Assembly: GCA_031292485.1 (NCBI GenBank)
Contig: JARLHA010000057.1
Span: forward strand, 1-64,000
DNA: 64,000 bases
DNA from: Mucilaginibacter sp.
Lineage (GTDB): Bacteria > Bacteroidota > Bacteroidia > Sphingobacteriales > Sphingobacteriaceae
Direction of reading: 5' to 3'
Part shown: positions 35,712 through 44,865 of the stretch, in pieces
How positions within the stretch are numbered: position 1 is the stretch's first letter
Layout: every line of letters starts with the position of its first letter
The notes under the pieces: generated by a model
Database searches by the model: none
Seen by the model: only the letters and a program-made list of their open reading frames with translations
Told to the model about the DNA's origin: nothing
Position numbers and translations under genes: made by a program

Positions 35712-36719
35712 GTGAATTACACTAACCATAACAGGATGGCTTATATCACAAATGTAGTTGTTACCATGTTTTTGGTACTATTATTTTCGTGCAGTAAAAA
35801 CAATTTGGGAAATAATTCGAACGGATCAACCCCTGTTACAGTACAAAAACCACCTGCCCTCAAAGGCAGGCTGGTTTTTCATAGTTATTCGTGCTATGGC
35901 TGTAACGATTCAAAGCTGTTTATGTTAGATTTTTCAACCGGTGTTTTAACGCAAATAAATATCGGCTGGAATATCGACAATTGCATGAATGCCGATTTTA
36001 GCCCCGATGGAAAGTATATTGTTTTTATGGGGACCGATAAAGTATCAGGTAACTGGGATGTGTATTTGTGGCAGGTAAATTCGGCCGCACAACCGGTGAA
36101 CCTTACGGCTGCTTTGGGCGCTTCGTCGCGGGACGAGGACCCAAAGTTTTCGAACAGCGGCACCAGGATAGTGTTTAAGCACAACGGGCACCTGGCCGAA
36201 ATGGATTTGAGCGGAAATATTACCCGTAGCATTACCAGCGGCAGCGGCGAAGAATCAATGCCGTATTATATTTACGACGACAGTAAGATATTATATGCGG
36301 AAGGTGGTGGGGCAGGTTCGGATATTTATATGGTAGATAAAAACGGCGTTAGTACCAAAACCGAGGCATCGTTACCAAACATACAGGAGTATTACCCGAT
36401 AGCGAAAGACAGTGTTTCGTTTTTGTATACAGGCGGCCTTAGTGCAACCAATGCAAACGATCAGATTTTCAGGGGGTTTTATGATAGCAATAAAATAGCC
36501 CAGTATTTGCCGTTTAATGAGCCCTCGGCCAATTATTCCGACCCTTATCCATGTAATGACGAATATGTCTTCCTGTCAAGTACCCGCACCGGCACCAAAG
36601 GCGGGTATGATTTGTATTTAGCCGATATTAAAACCGGCAATATCTGGTCGTTAAACGTTTATAATTTAAATGTTAATTCGGTAAACGAGGAGTTGGGTTC
36701 CTGTTACAATCCAAATTAA
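35712..36719 (+). CDS. Lipoprotein with TolB/PD40-like beta-propeller
   Basis: The 335-residue protein has a signal and lipobox LLFSC followed by SKNN. A beta-propeller follows with PD40-type repeats (DFSPDGKYIVFMGTDK, KFSNSGTRIVFKHNG, SSTRTGTKGGYDLYLAD). It starts 2 bp after the susD stop (GTG 35712; ATG 35736 is the alternative), so it is translated from the same message. A surface-exposed glycan-binding or accessory role in the SusCD system is inferred from position. No catalytic motif was seen. Confidence 0.82.
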   Translation: MNYTNHNRMAYITNVVVTMFLVLLFSCSKNNLGNNSNGSTPVTVQKPPALKGRLVFHSYSCYGCNDSKLFMLDFSTGVLTQINIGWNIDNCMNADFSPDGKYIVFMGTDKVSGNWDVYLWQVNSAAQPVNLTAALGASSRDEDPKFSNSGTRIVFKHNGHLAEMDLSGNITRSITSGSGEESMPYYIYDDSKILYAEGGGAGSDIYMVDKNGVSTKTEASLPNIQEYYPIAKDSVSFLYTGGLSATNANDQIFRGFYDSNKIAQYLPFNEPSANYSDPYPCNDEYVFLSSTRTGTKGGYDLYLADIKTGNIWSLNVYNLNVNSVNEELGSCYNPN

Positions 36720-36856
36720 AAGCCTGTAAACAAGCAAACAAATGAAATTTTAATTACCGGTAATAGAGCCGGTAATGCTGAATAAAGAACTTGGGTGATC
36801 AGGAAACATGGGGCCTGAGATTTAGTTGTATTACATCGTTTAGCAATGATGTTGAG

Positions 36857-36890
36857 TGCGTTCCGGTGTGAGATCCGGAGCGCATTTTTT
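36857..36890 (+). terminator. Terminator of the SusCD operon
   Basis: TGCGTTCCGG pairs with CCGGAGCGCA (one G-T pair) around an 8-nt loop and is followed by six Ts. Confidence 0.8.
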
Positions 36891-36978
36891 ATTCACTTTG
36901 TATTGTAATTAAACACCCTTTAGTCTGTTGTCAGGTCCTAATAATATATTTGAAAATAAACGGACAACGATATACCAT

Positions 36979-37009
36979 AAAAAAAGCCCCGGTGCACTAC
37001 TCCCGGGAC
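36979..37009 (-). terminator. Terminator downstream of nrdJ
   Basis: On the minus strand GTCCCGG pairs with CCGGGGC (one G-T pair) around a 10-nt loop and is followed by seven Ts. Confidence 0.7.
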
Positions 37010-37060
37010 TCACTAAAATTAAACTATAAAACTGAACACAAAACGCCGAATCGTTAAAAG

Positions 37061-37091
37061 GTCATTGGGTCATTGCGTCATTTAGTCATTG
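37061..37091 (+). repeat. Short GTCATT direct-repeat tract, copy 3
   Basis: GTCATTGGGTCATTGCGTCA continues TTTAGTCATTG: four GTCATT-like words at 8-10 bp spacing, related to 27824 and 28681. Confidence 0.6.
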
Positions 37092-37246
37092 CCTTTCTCG
37101 TTTCATCACCGCTGGCCCCCTGCCGCAAAGCAGGTATAACCTTTATAGTAGTACTGTATGTTTCTCACAAATCCTCTTCTCACTAAATTATCATTTCACA
37201 AATTCATCACTCATCAACCAATCCCACTCAATAATTCACTAATTAT

Positions 37247-40200
37247 CTAACTGCATCCCATCGAATTGCCGCAGTTTAAGCACTTGTAACAGGTGCCTGA
37301 GCGCACGGTGGTATGTCCGCAGGTATTGCATGCCGGGGCATCGCTTTGTACACCCATGGTAATATCAACACTGTACTGTTTTTTTATGCTGATTTTTTGT
37401 TCAACTGCCATCGGTTTTTCTGCCGGATGATAAACATTCGTTTCATCCGTATTCACATCCTCGTCAATCATTTGCGGGTTGCCGGTAATGCCGTTTTGCT
37501 CGGTAATTACATGCACCAGGTCGGTACGGTCCTGGTATTCGTAACCCAGCATCCTGAAGATATAATCGATAATACTGGTGGCGCTTTTAATATTGGCATG
37601 GCCAACCACCATACCGGCCGGTTCAAATCGGGTAAAGGTAAATTTCTCTACATATTCTTCCAGCGGTACGCCGTACTGCAGGCCAACCGAAACGGCGATG
37701 GCAAAGCAGTTCATCAGCGAGCGGAATGTTGCGCCCTCTTTGTGCATATCCACAAAAATCTCGCCTAATGTTCCATCTTCATATTCACCTGTGCGTACAT
37801 ACACGGTTTGCCCGTCTATAATAGCTTTCTGGGTATAACCGCGGCGTTTAAATGGCAATACTTTCTTTTGTACCACGCGGCTCAGCTGACGCATAAAGGC
37901 GGTATCTTTCGATTTTTCCATAATCGCCATGGCTGCTTCCAGTACCTGGTCGGGGGTAAGGTCGCTTAGCTTTACATTGGCTGCTTTGCCTAATACCTCT
38001 TCCACCGTTTCCAGCTTGTCTTGCGAAACCTCTTCTTTGTCTTCCTTAACGTCAGATTTGGTGGACAGTGGCTGCGAAAGTTTACAACCATCACGGTAAA
38101 GTGCGTTGGCTTTTAAGCCTAAGCGCCATGACAGCTCGTAGCAATCTTTGATCTCATCAACCTTCGCTTCATTAGGCAGGTTGATTGTTTTTGATATAGC
38201 GCCTGACAGGAACGGCTGTGCCGCTGCCATCATTTTAATGTGGCCATGCGAGTGGATGTAGCGCTCGCCTTTGGCGCCGCATTTATTCGCGCAGTCAAAT
38301 ATCGGGTAATGTTCTTTTTTCAGGTAAGGTGCACCTTCAATGGTCATGGTGCCGCAAATGTATTCATTTGCTTCCGCGATCTGTTTATTGCTGAAGCCGA
38401 GGCCACGCAGCACATTAAAATCTTGTGCGTTGTATTGCTCGGCAGTAAAGCCAAGGCGTTTTAAACACTCCTCGCCCATCGACCAGATGTTAAATGCAAA
38501 ACTGATCTCAAAAGCTGATACGATGCCTTTATCCAGTTTTTCAAGTTCGTCGTCACTTAAACCTTTGGATTTAAGGCTGTCGAAATTAATATGCGGCGCC
38601 CCTTTTAGGGTGGCTGCGCCTTTAGCGTAGTTGATGATGGCGGTTACTTCATGGTCGGCATAACCCAAATTGCTCAATGCTTCGGGCACTGCCTGGTTAA
38701 TGATCTTAAAATAACCACCACCCGAAAGTTTTTTAAATTTAACCAGCGCAAAATCAGGCTCGATACCGGTGGTATCGCAATCCATTACCAAACCGATAGT
38801 GCCGGTTGGGGCAATAACGGTGGTTTGTGCGTTGCGGTAGCCATACTTTTCGCCCATTTCAACTGCTTTATCCCAGGAGTTGCAGGCAGCTGATAGTAAA
38901 TAATCAGGGCACTGGATCTGGTCGATGCCCGGAGGGTGGATCTCCAGCCCATCAAAATTATCAGTAGAGTTATAAGCCGCATAGCGGTGGTTGCGCATTA
39001 CGCGCAGCATGTGTTGCTTGTTGTCTTCATAACGGGCAAACGGGCCAAGCTCCCTTGCCATTTCGGCCGAGGTAGCATAAGCGGTGCCGGTCATGATAGC
39101 GGTGATGGCCGCAGCAATTGCCCGTGCCTTTTTGCTGTCATAAGGTATCCCGTTCACCATTAAAGCCGAACCCAGGTTGGCATAGCCTAAACCAAGGGTG
39201 CGGTAATCGTAGGATAGCTGTGCCACTTCTTTCGAAGGAAATTGCGCCATCAATACGGAGATCTCCAAAACGATGGTCCAGATTCGGCAGGTATGTTCAA
39301 AGCCTTTTACATCAAACACCCGGGTTTCTTTATCGAAGAAATGTGCCAGGTTGATGGAAGCCAGGTTGCAGGCTGTATTATCCAAAAACATGTATTCAGA
39401 GCATGGGTTGGAGGCATTGATGCGGCCGCCTTCGGGGCAGGTATGCCACTCGTTAATGGTGCTGTCAAACTGTACGCCGGGATCAGCGCATGCCCAGGCT
39501 GCAAAAGCGATATCATCCCAAAGCTTTTGTGCCGGGATCGATTTAACGGGTTTACCCGTCATGCGGCTGGTTAAGTCCCAGTTGCTTCCGCCTTTCAAAG
39601 CTTTAAAAAAGTTATTGGGGATGCGTACAGAATTATTGGAATTTTGACCGGATACGGTGCGATAGGCTTCCCCTTCGTAATCCGAAGAGTATCCTGCTGC
39701 AATTAATGCCGCCACTTTTTTCTCTTCTTCTACCTTCCAGTTCACAAAGCTTTCAATTTCCGGGTGATCCAAATCAAGGCAAACCATTTTGGCGGCCCGG
39801 CGGGTAGTACCGCCTGATTTGATGGCCCCTGCGGCCCGGTCGCCTATTTTAAGGAACGACATTAAGCCGGAAGAATAACCGCCACCGGATAGTTTTTCGC
39901 TTTCGCCGCGGATTTTGGAGAAGTTGGTACCTACGCCAGAGCCATATTTAAAGATCCGCGCTTCGCGAACCCAAAGGTCCATCACGCCGCCTTCATTTAC
40001 CAGGTCATCTTCAACGGAGAGGATAAAACAGGCATGCGGCTGCGGGCGCTCATAAGCTGATGTGGATTTACTTAATTTTTTGGTAGTCGGGTCAACAAAA
40101 TAGTGGCCCTGCGGTTTCCCGCTGATATTGTACGAACTGTAAAGCCCGGTGTTGAACCACTGCGGCGAATTTGGCGCGGCCAGCTGCCCGGTTATGGTGT

Positions 40201-40588
40201 ACACTATTTCATCATAAAATATATCAGCATCTTTTGCTGAAGCAAAATAGCCGTACCGCATCCCCCAATCTTTCCAGCAATGTGCCATGCGGTGGGCCAC
40301 CTGTTTAATGCTTTTTTCGGAACCGGTTGATCCGTCGGCCAAGGGGACACCGGCTTTTCGGAAATATTTTTGTGCCAGGATATCTGTCGCCACCTGCGAC
40401 CACGAAGCCGGAACTTCCACATCATTCATTTCAAATACGGCATCGCCCGATGGGTTCCGGATCACGGAGGCGCGCATCTCATATTTAAATTGATCGAAAA
40501 CGTTGATACTATCCCTGGTAAAATGTCTGTTTACCTTCAAGCCGCCAGTGTTCTCAGCATGTGTATTTTTGTAGAGGTCGCTTCCCAT
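37247..40588 (-). CDS. nrdJ: Adenosylcobalamin-dependent (class II) ribonucleoside-diphosphate reductase
   Basis: This large single-chain reductase (1113 residues) shows the active-site block NPCSEYMFLDNTACNLASIN, the GGTTRRAAKM and FKYGSGVGTNFS segments, and the loop VIAPTGTIGLVMDCDTTGIE. A Cys-rich zinc-ribbon tail ends CNTCGHTTVRSGTCYKCLNC, as in the TIGR02504-type NrdJ. It makes deoxyribonucleotides using B12 radical chemistry with or without oxygen. No cobalamin riboswitch was recognised upstream. A promoter TAGATTTG lies at 40647. The tail cysteines probably take part in re-reduction of the active site. It is monocistronic with its own terminator. Confidence 0.96.
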   Translation of the reverse strand: MGSDLYKNTHAENTGGLKVNRHFTRDSINVFDQFKYEMRASVIRNPSGDAVFEMNDVEVPASWSQVATDILAQKYFRKAGVPLADGSTGSEKSIKQVAHRMAHCWKDWGMRYGYFASAKDADIFYDEIVYTITGQLAAPNSPQWFNTGLYSSYNISGKPQGHYFVDPTTKKLSKSTSAYERPQPHACFILSVEDDLVNEGGVMDLWVREARIFKYGSGVGTNFSKIRGESEKLSGGGYSSGLMSFLKIGDRAAGAIKSGGTTRRAAKMVCLDLDHPEIESFVNWKVEEEKKVAALIAAGYSSDYEGEAYRTVSGQNSNNSVRIPNNFFKALKGGSNWDLTSRMTGKPVKSIPAQKLWDDIAFAAWACADPGVQFDSTINEWHTCPEGGRINASNPCSEYMFLDNTACNLASINLAHFFDKETRVFDVKGFEHTCRIWTIVLEISVLMAQFPSKEVAQLSYDYRTLGLGYANLGSALMVNGIPYDSKKARAIAAAITAIMTGTAYATSAEMARELGPFARYEDNKQHMLRVMRNHRYAAYNSTDNFDGLEIHPPGIDQIQCPDYLLSAACNSWDKAVEMGEKYGYRNAQTTVIAPTGTIGLVMDCDTTGIEPDFALVKFKKLSGGGYFKIINQAVPEALSNLGYADHEVTAIINYAKGAATLKGAPHINFDSLKSKGLSDDELEKLDKGIVSAFEISFAFNIWSMGEECLKRLGFTAEQYNAQDFNVLRGLGFSNKQIAEANEYICGTMTIEGAPYLKKEHYPIFDCANKCGAKGERYIHSHGHIKMMAAAQPFLSGAISKTINLPNEAKVDEIKDCYELSWRLGLKANALYRDGCKLSQPLSTKSDVKEDKEEVSQDKLETVEEVLGKAANVKLSDLTPDQVLEAAMAIMEKSKDTAFMRQLSRVVQKKVLPFKRRGYTQKAIIDGQTVYVRTGEYEDGTLGEIFVDMHKEGATFRSLMNCFAIAVSVGLQYGVPLEEYVEKFTFTRFEPAGMVVGHANIKSATSIIDYIFRMLGYEYQDRTDLVHVITEQNGITGNPQMIDEDVNTDETNVYHPAEKPMAVEQKISIKKQYSVDITMGVQSDAPACNTCGHTTVRSGTCYKCLNCGNSMGCS

Positions 40589-40646
40589 ATCCGTAGAAAT
40601 TAAATGATCAGAAAATAATTAAAAAAAAACTAAAGGGTGTTTTACT

Positions 40647-40654
40647 CAAATCTA
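40647..40654 (-). promoter_or_regulatory. Promoter -7 element TAGATTTG of nrdJ
   Basis: An exact TAnnTTTG match on the minus strand gives a leader of about 55 nt. Upstream, 40685-40693 reads TTTTCCACA, a DnaA-box-like word, and 40747-40764 is a perfect ACAATG/CATTGT palindrome. Confidence 0.55.
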
Positions 40655-40746
40655 TCAGTCATAAAAGACCCCTGCAATTCGTAGTTTTCCACACCCTGTT
40701 GGGAAGTGCCATATCCTTAGTTCGAAAAAAGCAAAACCGGTAGTTT

Positions 40747-40764
40747 ACAATGATTTAACATTGT
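40747..40764. promoter_or_regulatory. Palindrome ACAATG-N6-CATTGT upstream of nrdJ
   Basis: A perfect 6-bp inverted repeat with a 6-nt spacer lies about 100 bp upstream of the nrdJ -7 element. It could be an operator; no family was recognised and it does not match the NrdR box. Confidence 0.3.
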
Positions 40765-40857
40765 GGAAAGATAACGTTTGGGGTTGATTTATGCGTTAAC
40801 GGTTGAAATTGAATTATTTATGCCCGGGAATAGTTGAGCCAAAATAAATATTTTCAC

Positions 40858-41330
40858 CCGCTTTACGGCTTGCCTTAGAGAAGGTCGACAAGCGAATCAT
40901 AGTCGGGGTGAGTAGACTGGTCCACTTGCATTGGCGGTAATGTCCGCCGGGGTAAACTCACCCGATCATCGCTGCGCTCGATCTGCCCTCTCTCCCGCAA
41001 GCGGCAAAGAGGGCGGGGAAAAAAGGGAAACAAAAAACCTCTTTACCCTCTTTACGGCGTGCCGTAGAGAGGGTCGGAGAGCGAAGCGAATCCGGGGTGA
41101 GTAGACTACTCCACTTGCATTGGCGGTAATGTCCGCCGGGGTAAACTCACCCGATCATCGCTGCGCTCGATCTGCCCTCTCTCCCGCAAGCGGCAAAGAG
41201 GGCGGGGAAAAAGGGGAAACAAAAAACTTCTTTACCCTCTTTACGGCGTGCCGTAGAGAGGGTCGGAGAGCGAAGCGAATCCGGGGTGAGTCAACGGAGC
41301 GCGTTTATTACCGCTAATGTCCGCTGGCCG
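40858..41330. repeat. Tandem array of a 189-bp dispersed repeat (about 2.5 units)
   Basis: The word TTACGGC(G/T)TGCC recurs at 40863, 41052 and 41241, a period of 189 bp. Each unit has hairpin sequences (CTTTACGGCGTGCCGTAGAG and TTGGCGGTAATGTCCGCCGG) and the motif CCGGGGTGAGT. Units 1 and 2 are complete; the third breaks off near 41330. A single, more diverged copy is at 54508-54656. It contains no ORF worth calling and is not a CRISPR array. Confidence 0.85.
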
Positions 41331-41396
41331 TACCTCATCGGGTCATCACTCCGCCCGACCAATCTTTTCTACAGCGGGAAAAACGTTCTGGTAATA

Positions 41397-42293
41397 TTAC
41401 AATTCACGCCTCAAGGGTGCAGATGCCTGTGCACCCATCCTGGTTACTGAAATAGCTGCGGCTTTACAGGCAAATGCAACCGCTGCTTCCGGGTCCATAT
41501 TTTCCGTAAGCGCTACAGCCAGGGCGCCATTAAACACATCTCCGGCTGCCGTACTGTCAACCGCTGTAACCAATGGCGAGGGGATAATCTTATTCAATAA
41601 ATTATCATGATGATAGGCGCCTTTGGAACCAAGGGTGATGATCACATTTTTAACACCCTTATCCATTAATATAGCTGCCGCTTCCGCCGCGCTTTGCTCG
41701 CCGGTAACTTTAATCCCGGTTAGCAGCTCAGCTTCGGTTTCATTTGGGGTGATGGTGTGTACATGTTGAAAAAGAGTGTCATCCAATAAACAGGCAGGGG
41801 CTGGGTTTAAAATAACTTTCGCGCCTTTCTGGTGGCATTGTTCAACAGCATAGGCAACTGTTTGTATCGGGATTTCCAGTTGGATCAAAACAATATCACC
41901 CGGGTTTATTTGTTCAATTACTTTTTCAAGATCAGCTGGCTGCAGGTTTCCGTTGGCGCCTGGCGCTACGGCGATGCTGTTTTCGCCTTTGGCATCTACC
42001 AAAATAAGGGCCACGCCTGAGGGGTGATGCACATCGGTACAAATAAAATCCGTATTAATGCCCACATCTTTGAAACCCTGCACAGCCTGCCTTCCGAAAA
42101 TGTCCTCGCCCACCTTACACGCAAAAGTGACCTTGCCGCCAAGTTTGGCAGCTGCAACTGCCTGGTTGGCGCCTTTGCCGCCGGCGGTCATTAAAAATTC
42201 GCCGCCAAGGATGGTTTCCCCGGGCGCAGGTAATTTCTCCGACCGGATAACCATATCCGTATTGGAGCTGCCGATTACAAATATTGATGACAC
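41397..42293 (-). CDS. rbsK: Ribokinase
   Basis: This 298-residue PfkB-family sugar kinase has an N-terminal substrate loop GSSNTDMVIRSEKLPAPGET and the GGKGANQAVAAAKLG block. The C-terminal DSTAAGDVFNGALA anion hole carries the catalytic Asp. It phosphorylates D-ribose to ribose-5-phosphate with ATP. No ribose transporter or ribosidase gene is adjacent. The length matches the family. Confidence 0.9.
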   Translation of the reverse strand: MSSIFVIGSSNTDMVIRSEKLPAPGETILGGEFLMTAGGKGANQAVAAAKLGGKVTFACKVGEDIFGRQAVQGFKDVGINTDFICTDVHHPSGVALILVDAKGENSIAVAPGANGNLQPADLEKVIEQINPGDIVLIQLEIPIQTVAYAVEQCHQKGAKVILNPAPACLLDDTLFQHVHTITPNETEAELLTGIKVTGEQSAAEAAAILMDKGVKNVIITLGSKGAYHHDNLLNKIIPSPLVTAVDSTAAGDVFNGALAVALTENMDPEAAVAFACKAAAISVTRMGAQASAPLRREL

Positions 42294-42451
42294 TGAGTTG
42301 GACGTTTTTATTGGTATAGCAAGATAGGGAGATTTATTGGGATGGATAAAAATTATTACATTGATTAAGTTTACTACAAATCAGATTTGTTGATAATCTC
42401 CCCTTGAATATTCTCCCAATTCTGCTCAACTTCGCCGTTCAATATTTGGGG

Positions 42452-42546
42452 GGATTACACCGATTTGAAAAGGATTACACCGATTTAAATTAGTGTACCC
42501 AAAACATAATCGGTGAAATCAAAAATAAAAAATCGGTGAAATCATT
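42452..42546. repeat. Four-armed palindromic repeat, copy 2, overlapping the tex start
   Basis: Two copies of GGATTACACCGATTT at 42452 and 42472 are followed by two inverted AATCGGTGAAATCA arms at 42508 and 42531. Design and spacing match the element at 548-639. The fourth arm contains the GTG start codon of tex (42536). Confidence 0.8.
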
Positions 42547-44806
42547 ATATAATAAAATAGCTTCAGAGCTTTCCATAGCCGAAAAGCAGGTAAGTGCAAC
42601 CGTTGATTTACTGGACGAAGGTGCTACCGTACCCTTTATTTCGCGTTACCGCAAGGAGCTGACCGGCACTTTGGACGAGGTGCAGGTAACCGCTATCCGC
42701 GACCGCATACAACAACTGCGCGATCTGGATAAACGCCGCGAAGCCATCCTGAAATCGCTTACCGAAATGGGTAAACTGACGCCCGAACTGGAAAAACAAA
42801 TCAACGAGGCGGAAACGATGGTGGCCCTTGAGGATATTTATCTGCCTTATCGCCCCAAAAGAAAAACACGCGCTACCGCCGCCCGCGAAAAGGGCCTGCA
42901 ACCTTTGGCCGACTTGCTGATGGAGCAAAAACGGATTGATGTGGAAGCCGAAGCCGCTAAATATATTGATGAAGAAAAGGGCGTAAAAAGCCTGGAAGAA
43001 GCATTGGCCGGCGCAAGGGATATCCTTGCGGAGTTCATCAGCGAGAATGCTGAAGTGCGTACCCAGATGCGGAACCTGTTTATCGAAAAAGGGGTATTCC
43101 AGTCAAAAGTGGTTGAAGGCAAAGAAGTGGAAGGGATAAAATATAAAGATTATTTCGACTGGACAGAACCTGTAAAAACAGTTCCATCACACCGCATACT
43201 GGCTATGCGCCGTGGCGAAAAGGAAGAAATATTATGGCTGGATTTGAAACCGGAAGAAGATGAAGCCATCGATTTGCTTGAAAAAGCATTTGTAACAGGT
43301 AATAACACCAGTGCCGACCAGGTAAAACAGGCTATTGCTGATGGCTATAAACGTTTGCTGAAGCCATCTATGGAAACTGAGGTGCGATTGTTTACCAAAA
43401 AGAAGGCAGATGAAGAGGCGATCAGGGTATTTGCTGAAAATGCACGCCAGCTTTTATTGGGCGCACCGCTTGGTCAGAAACGTACTATGGCGATTGACCC
43501 GGGTTTCCGTACGGGCTGCAAGGTGGTTTGTTTGGATGAACAAGGGAAACTGCTTGAATATACGGCCATTTTCCCGCATACCGGCCCCGGCCAGGCACGC
43601 GAGGCAGAAAAAACCACGAAACATTTGTTTGAAAAATATAATATAGAGGCCATCGCCATAGGTAATGGTACTGCAGGACGGGAAACAGAAGTTTTTATCC
43701 GCAACCTTAACCTGCCCAACGCAGCCATTGTAATGGTGAATGAAAGCGGTGCTTCTATTTATTCGGCTTCGGATGTAGCAAGGGAAGAGTTTCCGGAACA
43801 GGATATTACGGTAAGAGGAGCAGTATCTATCGGCAGAAGATTAATGGACCCGCTGGCAGAGTTGGTGAAGATCGACCCGAAATCAATAGGTGTGGGGCAG
43901 TACCAGCACGATGTGGATCAAACTAAACTGCAAACTTCGCTGGATGATACCGTAATGAGCTGTGTAAACGCGGTTGGGGTTGAATTGAATACGGCGTCGA
44001 AACAAATATTGGCCTATGTATCTGGCCTTGGCCCGCAATTGGCGCAGAATATTGTTGAATACCGTAACCAGAATGGCGCCTTTAAACGCCGCGACCAGTT
44101 GAAAAAAGTGCCCCGTTTGGGTGACAAGGCTTTTGAACAGGCAGCAGGTTTCCTGCGGATCCATCACGCGGAAAATCCCCTGGATACCAGTGCGGTACAC
44201 CCGGAAAGATATGCGCTGGTGGAACAAATGGCCAAAGACCTGAAATGTTCTGTAAAAGAATTAATGGGTGATGATAAGCTGCGCAAAAGCATCCCGCTAT
44301 TAAAATATACGTCTGAAACCGTGGGCTTGCCCACGCTGAATGATATAATGGCCGAACTGGCCAAACCCGGCCGCGACCCGCGCGAACAGTTTGAAGCCTT
44401 TAGCTTTACGGAAGGGGTGAATTCCATCAACGATTTAAAAATCGGCATGAAGCTGCCGGGTATCGTTACCAACATCACCAACTTCGGTGCATTTGTAGAT
44501 ATCGGCGTTCATCAGGATGGGCTGGTACATTTAAGCCAAATCACCAACCGCTTTATTAAGGACGCCAACGAAATATTAAAAGTTGCCCAAAAGGTAGAAG
44601 TTACCGTAACCGACGTGGATATTAACCGCAAACGCATCGCTTTATCCATGAAAGAAAATGAACCCAAACCAGTTGAAAGGGAAAGAAGAGAACCCGTTCG
44701 TGATCAACGGCCAGTACAAAAACCGGTTTTTAATAAAAAGCCTGCGCCTCAGCCTGAGAGTGACCTGCAAATTAAGCTGGCTGCTTTGAAAGATAAATTC
44801 AGGTGA
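42536..44806 (+). CDS. tex: Tex-family RNA-binding transcription accessory protein
   Basis: The 756-residue protein has a Tex N-terminal helical domain (SIAEKQVSATVDLLDEGATVPFISRYRKEL) and a YqgF/RNase H-like domain (MAIDPGFRTGCKVVCLD, near residue 318). A helix-hairpin-helix region follows (AYVSGLGPQLAQNIVEYRN). A C-terminal S1 RNA-binding domain (about 635-710; GIVTNITNFGAFVDIGVHQDG) leads to a basic Pro-rich tail. Tex proteins bind nucleic acid and influence transcription and expression. The GTG start lies inside a repeat arm. No better start exists, because the family's N-terminal helix begins two to three residues later. Translation initiation may therefore be affected by the palindrome. 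Confidence 0.94.
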   Translation: MKSLYNKIASELSIAEKQVSATVDLLDEGATVPFISRYRKELTGTLDEVQVTAIRDRIQQLRDLDKRREAILKSLTEMGKLTPELEKQINEAETMVALEDIYLPYRPKRKTRATAAREKGLQPLADLLMEQKRIDVEAEAAKYIDEEKGVKSLEEALAGARDILAEFISENAEVRTQMRNLFIEKGVFQSKVVEGKEVEGIKYKDYFDWTEPVKTVPSHRILAMRRGEKEEILWLDLKPEEDEAIDLLEKAFVTGNNTSADQVKQAIADGYKRLLKPSMETEVRLFTKKKADEEAIRVFAENARQLLLGAPLGQKRTMAIDPGFRTGCKVVCLDEQGKLLEYTAIFPHTGPGQAREAEKTTKHLFEKYNIEAIAIGNGTAGRETEVFIRNLNLPNAAIVMVNESGASIYSASDVAREEFPEQDITVRGAVSIGRRLMDPLAELVKIDPKSIGVGQYQHDVDQTKLQTSLDDTVMSCVNAVGVELNTASKQILAYVSGLGPQLAQNIVEYRNQNGAFKRRDQLKKVPRLGDKAFEQAAGFLRIHHAENPLDTSAVHPERYALVEQMAKDLKCSVKELMGDDKLRKSIPLLKYTSETVGLPTLNDIMAELAKPGRDPREQFEAFSFTEGVNSINDLKIGMKLPGIVTNITNFGAFVDIGVHQDGLVHLSQITNRFIKDANEILKVAQKVEVTVTDVDINRKRIALSMKENEPKPVERERREPVRDQRPVQKPVFNKKPAPQPESDLQIKLAALKDKFR

Positions 44807-44815
44807 AATCCCACA

Positions 44816-44846
44816 GACTTACGAAGCTTCCAAAGCTTCGTAAGTC
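44816..44846. terminator. Perfect 14-bp hairpin between tex and the Lrp-type gene
   Basis: GACTTACGAAGCTT and AAGCTTCGTAAGTC pair perfectly around a 3-nt loop. It lies 10 bp after the tex stop and 20 bp before the convergent gene's stop. The downstream sequence on the plus strand is AT-rich with TTTTTT at about 44861. A bidirectional terminator is likely. Confidence 0.65.
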
Positions 44847-44865
44847 CTAAGATTAAATTTATTTT

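Larger units (their letters stand above)
36720..37246. other. Intergenic region with terminators for both flanking operons
   Basis: It contains a plus-strand terminator (36857), a minus-strand terminator (36979) and a GTCATT tract (37061). The last 120 bp are a low-complexity ATTCACTAA-like stretch. No gene was seen. Confidence 0.75.
40589..41396. other. Intergenic region: nrdJ promoter and tandem 189-bp repeats
   Basis: The first 220 bp hold the nrdJ promoter signals. Bases 40858-41330 are the tandem repeat array. The last 70 bp, next to the rbsK stop, hold nothing recognised. Confidence 0.7.

Noticed and set aside
37313..37768. Plus-strand open frame antisense to the nrdJ 3' end
   Set aside because: It mirrors conserved coding sequence, and the peptide has no recognisable domain.
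40589..40860. Possible cobalamin riboswitch upstream of the B12-dependent reductase
   Set aside because: No B12-box-like sequence or multi-stem architecture was seen. The leader after the predicted promoter is only about 55 nt.
40858..41330. Tandem repeats as a possible CRISPR array
   Set aside because: The unit is 189 bp without short repeats and unique spacers, and there are no cas genes.
42620..44500. Several open frames on both strands inside tex, and similar ones inside the M16, GH3 and nrdJ genes
   Set aside because: They are frame shadows of well-identified genes, with no start signals or family similarity.
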